A DNA stretch of 64,000 nucleotides from Methanoculleus marisnigri JR1 (lineage in GTDB: Archaea; Halobacteriota; Methanomicrobia; Methanomicrobiales; Methanoculleaceae). A program made the position numbers and the translations under genes. Under the pieces are notes generated by a model. That model was not told where the DNA came from, searched no databases, and worked only from the letters and a program-made list of their open reading frames with translations. Shown piece by piece: positions 1 through 7,642 of the stretch (the stretch's first letter is position 1; the number at the start of each line of letters is the position of its first letter). Location: positions 1,916,695-1,980,694 of the forward strand of contig NC_009051.1 in assembly GCF_000015825.1 (NCBI RefSeq), written 5' to 3'.

Positions 1-620
1 ACCGGCGCGCCGTGGATATGATGGGCATTGAAGAGGCGGACGGCATCGCGCAGGGTGGCGGTGAGCGGCAGGGTCAGAAGCGGGGTGCTCATATAGTGCT
101 TGATAGGCTGTTTGGGGAGGGATATCATCTCGGAGACGCTGATAAGAAGCGCCTGCAGGTTCTCGTCCATCCCGAAGACCTCGCCGCGGACGAGAAGTTT
201 ATTCACCGGCGTGGGTCCGATCGAGACCATATCCCCGACGCGGAAGAGCTTCACGCTCCCGATGATCCTGACCATCGCCTGGCACAGGTCGGGGTGGCAG
301 AGGGTGGTGAACCCGAGTTCCCTGACGCGGACACCCTTCACCCTCTCGCCGTCGCGGAAGATCGGCACCTCGGACTGGTGCTCGAGATCCCCGAGATTCA
401 GTTCCCTGTACGCACCTGCGGTCGGGCTGTACCCTCCTTTGGGGCCGGGAACGCCGTCGACCAGCCCGAGGGCCTTCAAGGCCTGCATCTGGTTGCGGAC
501 GGTGCCGGGGTTGCGCTTCAGCACCTCCGCGATCTCCTCACCTTTTATAGAGTGGGAAGACTGATGGTATAGGGTAATCAGAGTTATCAGGATATCCTTC
601 TGAATCGGAGAGAGCTCCAT
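1..620 (-). CDS. HTH-CBS domain transcriptional regulator (partial, C-terminus beyond left edge)
   Basis: The minus strand opens with an ATG at 620 (MELSPIQKDIL) and stays open to the window edge, about 206 codons. The first ~65 residues form a winged helix-turn-helix with the pattern IAEVLKRNPGTVRNQMQAL. A middle domain of ~110 residues follows, and at the edge a CBS motif begins (STPLLTLPLTATLRDAVRLF, then HHIHGAPV). This order matches the archaeal family of predicted regulators with C-terminal CBS domains (COG2524 type). CBS domains usually bind adenosyl ligands, so a regulator sensing energy or SAM state is inferred. It is divergent from the NOG1-like gene. The target is unknown and the remaining CBS part lies outside the window. 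Confidence 0.85.
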   Translation of the reverse strand, partial: MELSPIQKDILITLITLYHQSSHSIKGEEIAEVLKRNPGTVRNQMQALKALGLVDGVPGPKGGYSPTAGAYRELNLGDLEHQSEVPIFRDGERVKGVRVRELGFTTLCHPDLCQAMVRIIGSVKLFRVGDMVSIGPTPVNKLLVRGEVFGMDENLQALLISVSEMISLPKQPIKHYMSTPLLTLPLTATLRDAVRLFNAHHIHGAP

Positions 621-659
621 AATTATCAGTCATTATACGTTGTTTAAATACATTAGGTT

Positions 660-1649
660 GTGCGTAACGTGGAATTCGAAACCATCCCGACCGTTCCTAC
701 GGCGGACGAAGTGCTCGACCGCAGTCTTCGCAGGGCGGCAGCCAAGAAGAAGCTGAAGACCAACGTCGATACCGCGAACGAGGAGTTCGTGAGAGCGGTC
801 GCGAAAGCCATCCACGACAAATTAAAGAGTGTGGTCAGCTCGTTTCCGAGCTTCGAGCGCCTCTCGCCCTTTTACCAGGAGGCGGCCGACATCCTCGTCT
901 CGCTCGACCGGCTGAAACGATCCCTCGGCGCCGTCAACTGGGCGGCCGACCAGATCTGGGTCATCGGCTCCGGTTACGCCCGCAGCATGCGATCCGGAGT
1001 AGACACACCCCCAAAACGGCGGCAGGCCGTCGCCCGCATAGCCTCCATCGTTCACCAGGTGGAAGACGATCTCGTATACTTAAACGAGGCCCGGAACATC
1101 CTGCGGAAACTCCCGCACGTGAACGACGACGACTTCACCGTGGTGGTTGCGGGATTCCCAAATGTAGGGAAATCCTCATTTATCCGGCTTGTCTCCACGG
1201 CGGAACCCGAGATCGCCGCCTACCCGTTCACCACCAAGGGGATCGTCGTCGGCCACCGCGAGATCGGCAAGCGCGACCGGATCCAGTTCATCGACACACC
1301 CGGGGTTCTTGAGCGCCCGGCGGACGAGAGGAACCCCATCGAGCGGCAGGCGGTCAGCGCCATCATCAACACGGCCGACGTCGTCCTCTTCATCCTGGAC
1401 GCAAGCGAACACTGCGGCTACTCGCTCGACGACCAGAACCGGCTCCTTGAGGAGGTACACCGGCTCGTCGACGTGCCGGTGGTGACGGTCGCAAACAAGT
1501 CGGATATCCGGGGGATCGAGGGCTACCCGGCGATGTCCACCCTCACCGGCGAAGGGGTGGGGGCGGTGCTGGACCTCCTGCTCGCGTTCAGAAAGGAAGC
1601 CACGAAAACGAACCTGCGAGAGCCGCCCCAACCAGAAACCCAAGAATAG
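660..1649 (+). CDS. NOG1-like GTPase
   Basis: A 329-residue GTPase. An N-terminal helical region (1-155) precedes a TRAFAC G domain: G1 GFPNVGKSS (165-173), a switch I region with YPFTTKG, G3 DTPG (212-215) and G4 NKSD. The helical N-terminus plus the YPFTTKG signature is typical of NOG1/Obg-like GTPases, which act in large ribosomal subunit assembly; that role is inferred from family. GTG at 660 is the longest start; a second in-frame GTG at 669 (VEFETIP) is equally plausible. A TATA-like TTTAAATA at 643-650 would place the transcript start close to either codon, so the message is probably leaderless. The last 62 bases overlap the convergent protease gene. Confidence 0.88.
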   Translation: MRNVEFETIPTVPTADEVLDRSLRRAAAKKKLKTNVDTANEEFVRAVAKAIHDKLKSVVSSFPSFERLSPFYQEAADILVSLDRLKRSLGAVNWAADQIWVIGSGYARSMRSGVDTPPKRRQAVARIASIVHQVEDDLVYLNEARNILRKLPHVNDDDFTVVVAGFPNVGKSSFIRLVSTAEPEIAAYPFTTKGIVVGHREIGKRDRIQFIDTPGVLERPADERNPIERQAVSAIINTADVVLFILDASEHCGYSLDDQNRLLEEVHRLVDVPVVTVANKSDIRGIEGYPAMSTLTGEGVGAVLDLLLAFRKEATKTNLREPPQPETQE

Positions 1650-2493
1650 CCCCGCCGTTTAAGGGGGGGAGACCCGCCTGGGGGTTGCCCTTGTTGACAA
1701 AGTAGAGGAGCACCGCAAGGCCGACGAGCGACCCCACCATCGCGCCGAGTGTCGGGGCGGAGAGGGTCCAGAGGACTGCGGGCGCATCCACGAAGACGTG
1801 CGACGACGCGACAAGGATCGAGGGCATGATGAGATCGCCCATACCCATGACGAACGCGCCGCGCTCCTCCCCCTCACTGATGTTGAGCCCCTCTTTCCTG
1901 AACGAGTAGTCCGCTCTCTTCGGAACCACGACCATTATGGGCGCCTTCGTCTCGAGGACGCCTTCGGCCAGCGTGATCATGTGTTTCGTCCGGTAGACCG
2001 ATATGGCGTCGTAGACCGCGAGCAGCACGAGCAGCACGAGCACCGGCAGGACGGCGAGGGATATCCCGAAGATGGAGGCAACCCCGGCGGATATCAGCAC
2101 GCCGAGGATATCGATGACGTACCATTCCGGGTAGAGGTAGAGGAGCGCAGTCACCGCAACGGCACCGATGAGCGTCCCCGCCGCCGCGGCGGTGGTGGGC
2201 CCGAGCGCGAGGAGAGAGAGCGCACCGAATATGTAGAGGAACGTCATGAAGAGGGCAAACCCGATGAACGCAGCGATAAAACGCCGACCCCCCGTCCGGA
2301 GCAGGACGAGCAGGACCAGGGTGAAGGCGAGCAGCATCCCTATAAATATCAGGGGATTCGCCACCGATTCGGGATCTTCAAACGCAACAAGCCCCGCCGC
2401 CTGCATCGGCATGACGAGGACGATAGCGATGATCTGGACGAACAAAAGCATCAGGGGCATTCCAAGAAGAGGCAGCCAGTCGCGTATCTGCAT
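1588..2493 (-). CDS. Presenilin/signal peptide peptidase-family intramembrane aspartyl protease
   Basis: A polytopic membrane protein of 301 residues with about nine hydrophobic segments. Both catalytic motifs are present: YD in AVYDAISVYR (Asp162) and GxGD in VMGMGDLIMP (Asp220), with LPPL near residue 276 where the family has PAL. The numbering agrees with the Methanoculleus marisnigri presenilin homologue used for the first crystal structure of this protease family; the likeness is from memory. The ATG at 2493 follows a GGAG motif; an in-frame GTG one codon upstream is less likely. It should cleave single-pass membrane substrates within the bilayer; the natural archaeal substrate is unknown. 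Its 3' end overlaps the NOG1-like gene. Confidence 0.95.
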   Translation of the reverse strand: MQIRDWLPLLGMPLMLLFVQIIAIVLVMPMQAAGLVAFEDPESVANPLIFIGMLLAFTLVLLVLLRTGGRRFIAAFIGFALFMTFLYIFGALSLLALGPTTAAAAGTLIGAVAVTALLYLYPEWYVIDILGVLISAGVASIFGISLAVLPVLVLLVLLAVYDAISVYRTKHMITLAEGVLETKAPIMVVVPKRADYSFRKEGLNISEGEERGAFVMGMGDLIMPSILVASSHVFVDAPAVLWTLSAPTLGAMVGSLVGLAVLLYFVNKGNPQAGLPPLNGGAILGFLVGAALAGSFSWLPF

Positions 2494-2520
2494 CACAAAA
2501 CTCCACTCATTATAGGTAGG

Positions 2521-2528
2521 TTAATTAA
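2521..2528. promoter_or_regulatory. Palindromic TTAATTAA, possible shared TATA element
   Basis: This 8-bp palindrome lies about 28-35 bp from the protease ATG (2493, minus strand) and about 23-30 bp from the small membrane protein ATG (2551, plus strand). Both distances fit an archaeal TATA box, so one element could serve both divergent genes, the plus one leaderless. This is position-based inference only. Confidence 0.4.
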
Positions 2529-2550
2529 TGCATCCTCATCACTTTAAATT

Positions 2551-2865
2551 ATGGAGATTCGCGAACTCATCGGCGATATCGTTCTCACCATCGTGATGGT
2601 GGTCTCCACCGTCGTGCTGGTGATGCGGTTCTGGCAGGACCTGATCATAGCGGCGGCTGCGACGTTCATGATGCTCTCCCTCGGAGGACTGCTCATCTCT
2701 CTCGGTATGAAGATTGTGAGCCTCGAGCAGAGCGTCGTGCAGCGGGAGCGCACCATGCGCGTGAACATGGAGGAGATGGGAAAGACGATGACCGCCAGAT
2801 ACGACAACACCGTAAGCCACATGGAGGAGATCGTCGACGGCCTCTCCCGGCGGATGTACCGGTGA
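2551..2865 (+). CDS. Small two-helix membrane protein with C-terminal coiled coil
   Basis: A 104-residue protein that I do not recognise as a named family. Two hydrophobic segments (about 9-27 and 31-53) are followed by a heptad-rich, charged tail (SLEQSVVQRERTMRVNMEEM) that is probably a cytoplasmic coiled coil. A TATA-like element ends about 23 bases upstream of the ATG, suggesting a leaderless transcript. It sits between the presenilin-type protease and FEN1. A small bitopic protein divergent from an intramembrane protease could be a partner or substrate, but nothing in the sequence proves this. Confidence 0.7.
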   Translation: MEIRELIGDIVLTIVMVVSTVVLVMRFWQDLIIAAAATFMMLSLGGLLISLGMKIVSLEQSVVQRERTMRVNMEEMGKTMTARYDNTVSHMEEIVDGLSRRMYR

Positions 2866-2913
2866 ACCGGATCGCCATCTTAATGGCATATCCCCCTCTC
2901 ATGATCAGGTAGC

Positions 2914-3915
2914 ATGGGCGTTGCTATCCGAGACATCCTGGCAGACTGTAAAGAAACGTTGACGTGGGACGATCTATCCGGCATCGCCGCATTGGACGCT
3001 CATAACGCACTTTACCAGTTCCTTTCCATCATCCGGCAGCCGGACGGCACACCGCTGATGAACGGTGCGGGCCGGATCACCTCGCACCTCTCCGGCATCC
3101 TCTTTCGGACGGTGAACTTCCTGGAAAAGGGCATCCGCCCGGTCTTTGTCTTCGACGGGAAGCCCCCGGAGTTCAAGCAGGAGACGATCAACGAGCGGCG
3201 CGAACATCGCGCCCGGGCCGACGAGGCCTGGAAGACGGCGCTCCGGGAAGGCGATATGGAGGAGGCCTACAAGCAGGCGAGCGCATCCGCCCGTATCGAC
3301 AGCCACACCATCGCATCGTCCCGCGAACTCCTCGACCTGCTCGGCATCCCCTGGGTGCAGGCGCCGAGCGAGGGCGAAGCGCAGGCGGCTTACATGGCGC
3401 GGCAGGGGAAGGTCACCTACGCGGTCTCCCAGGACTACGACTCGCTTCTCTTCGGGTCCCCGGTGCTGGTCCGGAACCTCACCGTCAGCGGGCGGCGAAA
3501 GACCAGGGGACGGACGATCACGGTGAACCCCGAGAGGATCGTCCTCTCCTCCTTCCTCGACCGTCTCGGCGTCACGAGAGAGCAGCTCGTCAAGATCGGC
3601 ATCCTGGTGGGCACGGACTTCAACCCGGGGATCCGGGGCGTCGGCGGCAAGACGGCCTTGAAGATCGTGCGGAACGGCGAGTTCGAGTCCGTGATCGCCG
3701 AGAAGCAGCCCGACTTCAACCCCGCCCCCATACGCGACTTCTTCCTCAACCCGCCGGTCACCGACGACTACACCCTCGAGTGGAGGACGCCGGACGTCGA
3801 GGGCGTCGTGGAGATGCTCTGTGGCCGCTACGACTTCTCCGAAGAGCGCGTCAGGAGCGCTCTCGCCAAGGTCTCGGTGAAGGCGACCCAGAAGACGCTG
3901 GATGCCTGGTTCTGA
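2914..3915 (+). CDS. fen: Flap endonuclease 1
   Basis: A 333-residue protein of typical archaeal FEN1 length. The N-terminal XPG domain has the acidic metal-binding residues ([11 protein letters not shown] near 27; [10 protein letters not shown] near 78) and the internal XPG domain has [10 protein letters not shown] and [10 protein letters not shown]. An H3TH region follows ([19 protein letters not shown]). The extreme C-terminus, QKTLDAWF, is a canonical PIP box for binding the PCNA sliding clamp. The enzyme removes 5' flaps during Okazaki fragment maturation and long-patch base excision repair. The DNA-binding start MGVAIRDIL differs slightly from the more common MGVxLxxL but fits the family. 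Confidence 0.97.
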   Translation: MGVAIRDILADCKETLTWDDLSGIAALDAHNALYQFLSIIRQPDGTPLMNGAGRITSHLSGILFRTVNFLEKGIRPVFVFDGKPPEFKQETINERREHRARADEAWKTALREGDMEEAYKQASASARIDSHTIASSRELLDLLGIPWVQAPSEGEAQAAYMARQGKVTYAVSQDYDSLLFGSPVLVRNLTVSGRRKTRGRTITVNPERIVLSSFLDRLGVTREQLVKIGILVGTDFNPGIRGVGGKTALKIVRNGEFESVIAEKQPDFNPAPIRDFFLNPPVTDDYTLEWRTPDVEGVVEMLCGRYDFSEERVRSALAKVSVKATQKTLDAWF

Positions 3916-4301
3916 CCGCCGAAACGGCGAGCGCCCAAAATAGTCGACGTGAGTTGTCCGAGAAGCAAAAAAACGCTTATTTTTCATCGGATACAGGCTC
4001 CGGCGAACGACACAAGAGATATATGTGAGGACGACCCATCAGACCGATTGAAGACTCCTTACCGGGATTTCAAGGCATGATGGAGGGTGCACGAGCCGGA
4101 CAACGGGCATCGTATCCCCGATCGCCGTCCTCCCGGCTCTCCGAGCCCCTTCCCGGGCCGCCATAGCCAAACCATCCGCATTCTCCATCGCTCAGAGTAG
4201 CTCCGCCAGATCCGGAGGTTCCGCAGGGACCGCCGTAAGAATCGCTTTCTCGAACATGCTGTCCGAAGAACCGGGCGGCAGGAACTATACAGGTGATCGA
4301 T
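3916..4301. other. Intergenic region without recognisable gene
   Basis: These 386 bases lie between fen and the DUF2193 gene. No reading frame on either strand has a recognisable product, and I see no tRNA-like or other RNA fold I can name. The 3' end carries AGGTGAT at 4291-4297, the ribosome binding site for the next gene. The stretch is long for this gene-dense segment and may hold a long leader. Confidence 0.5.
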
Positions 4302-5801
4302 ATGAGAGAACTCTACGAGAAGATGATCAACGAGGCCATGACCGCCCAGCGGGCGGACGTGGAGATGGTAAAAGCAAAACGCGGCCAGAAGTTCGTCCTC
4401 GCGGACACGAAACCCTACGTCGATGCCGTCCGGAAAATGACGGCGATCGGCGACCAGAGCCGGGCGGTCATCGACCTCCACAAGAACTCGGTGATCTCGC
4501 ATGCCGAGGTCCTGCAAAGCCTCACGACGACCGTCCGCCCCGAAGACGATCCCTTCGTCGAGCATTACCAGACACCCGTGGTGCTCGAGATCCTCAAAAG
4601 CCAGGACGAGGCGTTCGCAAAGAGCGTCGACGCCTTCACGGAGGCAATCGCGGCTGCCGAGGCCAGGATCGGCCTTGAAGCGGTGCGGCGCTACGGCGGG
4701 TTCTACGGCCCCACCTGTGTCGTCGACTTCGCGCTGATCCCGGGCAGCACGAGCAACGTGGTGAACCGGGTGCTCCAGAAGACCGATATCCCGGTCGAAC
4801 ACAAGCAGGCGATCCTCGCCGCCAAATCGTGGGGGATGAACACCTCCTACGGGTTCGGGGACACCTTCGCCCACGCCCTCGAGGAAGGGGCCACCCCCGG
4901 CGAGGCGACGGCGAAAGAGGTCGAGATCATGCAGAGGATCTACCGCAACCCGATCGAGGCCCAGGCGGAACTGATGGATGCGGCGGGGATGACGTCCTTT
5001 GACGCGCGGAAGTACATGAGCGAGTACCGGCGGCGGATGGAGCCGACGGTTCGCGCCGCCGTCGACGACGGCGTCCACTACGCGAACATCCTGACTGTTC
5101 CCGCCTACAGCGTCGGCGACGTCGCGCACCACATCGCTCAGTCGACCTTCAACATGTGCAAGGACGACGTCGTCATGGCGATCATCGAGGCGGTTACGGA
5201 GGTGATGGAGTCGTCGCTTAAGAACTCGCTCGACGCCTACAAGAGTTACTGGGACGTCCTCTCGCTCGCGACCGGTGCATCCGCCGCCGCCACCGAGTAC
5301 ATCCTCGAACTCGACGCGCTCAACGCACCCATGGTCGTCGACCTCCTCACGAAGAGGTTCCACAACTACGTCCTCGCCTACCCGGCCCGGGGAGCCGCTG
5401 CGGAACTCCACAACTGCGACTTCATGGACATGATCTACCGCGGCTGGAAACTCATCGACAAGGCACGGAAGGGCCGGAACGGCGCCGACGAGACCCTGAC
5501 CCCGATGGTCGGCAAGTACCCCGTCGACCTCTCACCCATCCACGCAAACGAGGTGCTGATGAACCCGCAATGGTACGCCTACCCGGCCTGCGCCATAACC
5601 GTCCGGTTCTCCGCCCTGATGCGCCTTGCCGACTACCCGTGTCTCCTGACGAGCGAGCCCGTGACCGCGACGATGATGACGAACGTCATCGCTCTCGAGA
5701 AGGCGACGCCCGCCGCTCCGGTTCGGGCCTGCAAGAACTGCGCCACGACGAGCCTTGTCGACCAGAGGCAGCACTACTGCCAGTGGAAAGAGGCGGTCTA
5801 G
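4302..5801 (+). CDS. DUF2193 family protein
   Basis: A 499-residue soluble protein, mostly alpha-helical, which I assign to the archaeal DUF2193 family found largely in methanogens; no function is established. The ATG at 4302 is preceded by AGGTGAT, so I prefer it to the in-frame GTG at 4293. No membrane segment or signal peptide is visible. The C-terminus has a Cys cluster (RACKNCATTSLVD, then HYCQW) that could bind a metal. The gene is followed within 12 bases by a Cys-rich DUF2180 gene and then by aqpM, all co-directional, suggesting an operon. A role with the small zinc-finger-like neighbour is inferred from position only. Confidence 0.82.
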   Translation: MRELYEKMINEAMTAQRADVEMVKAKRGQKFVLADTKPYVDAVRKMTAIGDQSRAVIDLHKNSVISHAEVLQSLTTTVRPEDDPFVEHYQTPVVLEILKSQDEAFAKSVDAFTEAIAAAEARIGLEAVRRYGGFYGPTCVVDFALIPGSTSNVVNRVLQKTDIPVEHKQAILAAKSWGMNTSYGFGDTFAHALEEGATPGEATAKEVEIMQRIYRNPIEAQAELMDAAGMTSFDARKYMSEYRRRMEPTVRAAVDDGVHYANILTVPAYSVGDVAHHIAQSTFNMCKDDVVMAIIEAVTEVMESSLKNSLDAYKSYWDVLSLATGASAAATEYILELDALNAPMVVDLLTKRFHNYVLAYPARGAAAELHNCDFMDMIYRGWKLIDKARKGRNGADETLTPMVGKYPVDLSPIHANEVLMNPQWYAYPACAITVRFSALMRLADYPCLLTSEPVTATMMTNVIALEKATPAAPVRACKNCATTSLVDQRQHYCQWKEAV

Positions 5802-5812
5802 AGGGAGGGATC

Positions 5813-6022
5813 ATGAAGTGCTACTACTGCGCCCTTGAGGGGAAGGATAGCGAGGCGGTGGCGATCTGCATCGTCTGCGGGATGGGGCTCTGCATGGAGC
5901 ACGCGATCAGAAAGGACGTCGACGTCTGGGAGGGCGGCTACCCGCTCCCCAGCAAGCGTGTGAAGGCTCCGCTGCCGCGGATCCTCTGTCCCGCGTGCTA
6001 TACGGCCCTGTACCAGAAGTAG
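5813..6022 (+). CDS. DUF2180 family small Cys-rich (zinc-binding) protein
   Basis: A 69-residue protein with paired ligands: Cys3/Cys6, Cys19/Cys22, Cys27 with His30, and Cys59/Cys62. This spacing is that of a compact two-zinc fold and matches the methanogen DUF2180 family. The ATG at 5813 follows GAGGGAGG with good spacing and starts 11 bases after the DUF2193 stop, so the two are likely co-translated. The small size and exposed zinc sites suggest a protein- or RNA-contacting accessory factor; the actual partner is unknown. Confidence 0.85.
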   Translation: MKCYYCALEGKDSEAVAICIVCGMGLCMEHAIRKDVDVWEGGYPLPSKRVKAPLPRILCPACYTALYQK

Positions 6023-6093
6023 GGCACTCCAGATGCCCTCTTTTGGGCAAAGCCTCGTCTGCACACAAAGAAATTACCTTATTCGGTGAAATC

Positions 6094-6837
6094 ATGACCA
6101 TATCTCTTGGAAAACGATGCGTCGCCGAAGCCGTCGGGACGTTTATCCTGGTCTTCTTCGGTGCCGGCGCCGCGGTCGTCACGCTGATGCTCGCCGCGGG
6201 GACGACCCCGGCGACCCCCTTCAACATAGGGATCGGGGCGCTCGGGGGACTCGGCGACTGGCTCGCGATAGGGCTCGCCTTCGGCATCGCCATCGCCGGC
6301 TCGATCTACGCCTTCGGGCGAATATCGGGCTGCCACATCAACCCGGCGGTGACGATAGCCCTCTTTGCAACCCGCCGGCTCCCCGGCCGCGACGTCGTCC
6401 CGTACATCGCCGCGCAACTGATCGGCGCCGCGGCGGCAAGCCTGCTCTTCGCCTGGGCCGTCGGCCCGGACGCCGTAACCATCGGGGGCCTCGGGGCGAC
6501 GGCACCTTTTGTCGGCATCGGCTACCTGCAGGCAATCGTCATCGAGGCGATCGGGACGTTCCTTCTGATGCTCGTCATCATGGGCGCCGCCGTTGACGAA
6601 CGGGCCACGCCGGGCTTTGCCGGGCTTGTTGTGGGTCTCGCGGTCGCGGGGATCATCACGACGATCGGGAACCTGACCGGCGCGTCGCTGAACCCCGCCC
6701 GTACGTTCGGCCCCTACCTCGGGGACTGGCTTTTAGCAGGCCAGAACCTCTGGGAGTTCTTCCCCATCTACATCATCGGCCCCATCGTCGGTGCGGTGCT
6801 CGCCGCATTCCTCTACGACTACGTCTGCTGCGAATGA
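6094..6837 (+). CDS. aqpM: Aquaporin AqpM (MIP channel)
   Basis: A 247-residue MIP-family channel with six hydrophobic helices and two NPA boxes: GCHINPAVTIAL near 94-105 and ASLNPARTFGPYL near 198-210. Length and motifs agree with archaeal AqpM, which conducts water and, in studied examples, some glycerol and possibly dissolved gases. The ATG at 6094 follows GGTGA. It ends the DUF2193-DUF2180-aqpM run, with a 71-base gap before it that could hold its own promoter. Directly downstream lies the 45-bp repeat array. Confidence 0.95.
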   Translation: MTISLGKRCVAEAVGTFILVFFGAGAAVVTLMLAAGTTPATPFNIGIGALGGLGDWLAIGLAFGIAIAGSIYAFGRISGCHINPAVTIALFATRRLPGRDVVPYIAAQLIGAAAASLLFAWAVGPDAVTIGGLGATAPFVGIGYLQAIVIEAIGTFLLMLVIMGAAVDERATPGFAGLVVGLAVAGIITTIGNLTGASLNPARTFGPYLGDWLLAGQNLWEFFPIYIIGPIVGAVLAAFLYDYVCCE

Positions 6838-6865
6838 TCCAACCCTACCGCTTTTTGTAAAAATG

Positions 6866-7280
6866 CGACGGGCCGAAGGGCCGGAGCTGGAGCACCGCAG
6901 GTGCGACTGGCGACGGGCCGAAGGGCCGGAGCTGGAGCACCGCAGGTGCGACTGGCGACGGGCCGAAGGGCCGGAGCTGGAGCACCGCAGGTGCGACTGG
7001 CGACGGGCCGAAGGGCCGGAGCTGGAGCACCGCAGGTGCGACTGGCGACGGGCCGAAGGGCCGGAGCTGGAGCACCGCAGGTGCGACTGGCGACGGGCCG
7101 AAGGGCCGGAGCTGGAGCACCGCAGGTGCGACTGGCGACGGGCCGAAGGGCCGGAGCTGGAGCACCGCAGGTGCGACTGGCGACGGGCCGAAGGGCCGGA
7201 GCTGGAGCACCGCAGGTGCGACTGGCGACGGGCCGAAGGGCCGGAGCTGGAGCACCGCAGGTGCGACTGGCGACGGGCCG
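6866..7280. repeat. 45-bp tandem repeat, nine exact copies plus a 10-bp partial
   Basis: Units start at 6866, 6911, 6956, 7001, 7046, 7091, 7136, 7181 and 7226 with no base difference that I can find; a tenth begins at 7271 and stops after CGACGGGCCG. Each unit holds two inverted repeats: GGCC-GAAG-GGCC and GCACC-GCA-GGTGC. The period is a multiple of three, so several frames stay open across the array, but the translations are low-complexity 15-residue repeats with no start signal. I regard it as noncoding. The array directly follows aqpM. Confidence 0.97.
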
Positions 7281-7642
7281 TCAGGAACGGAGCTTGAGAA
7301 GGGCAAGCATTACCGGCCGCCGTCCATCCTTCGCGTAAACTCTACAAGAATTCTCCTAAAAACTGCTTCACACAAGAGCAAATCGGCCCGACAGAAGAGC
7401 GGTGAACCGGAACAGATCCGGTTTGCCGCAAGTATGCCCGGGATGCCCGTTCGGGCCACCCGGGGTCCCTCAGCATGGAGCGAACAACGAATTCTCGTTG
7501 CTCCCACCCGAATCGATATCCGGAGAGCCGCGCTTACCCGGTATGGGCGCCGTCGACCGGACACCCGCGACCGGGCTGTTCACATTTACCCTCGCCCCTC
7601 ATTCCCGCGGGAAATATTTATAGATTTCGGATACGCGGTGCC
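7281..7642. other. Intergenic region with hairpins and an AT-rich promoter-like site
   Basis: No convincing gene is seen in these 362 bases. They contain an imperfect inverted repeat around 7473-7501 (GGAGCGAACAACGA facing TCGTTGCTCC), a short GCCCG-TT-CGGGC hairpin near 7446-7457, and a TATA-like GAAATATTTATAGA at 7611-7624, which lies just beyond the stop of the ThDP gene. If the last functions leftward it would transcribe this spacer and the repeat array; no product is apparent. Confidence 0.45.

Noticed and set aside
6791-7297. Open frames across the 45-bp repeats encoding nine 15-residue units
   Set aside because: The period is a multiple of three, so several frames on both strands are open by default; there is no start context and the hairpins explain the sequence better.
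7310-7564. 84-codon minus-strand frame in the spacer after the repeat array
   Set aside because: Arg-rich, no ribosome site and no motif; looks like chance openness in GC-rich DNA.
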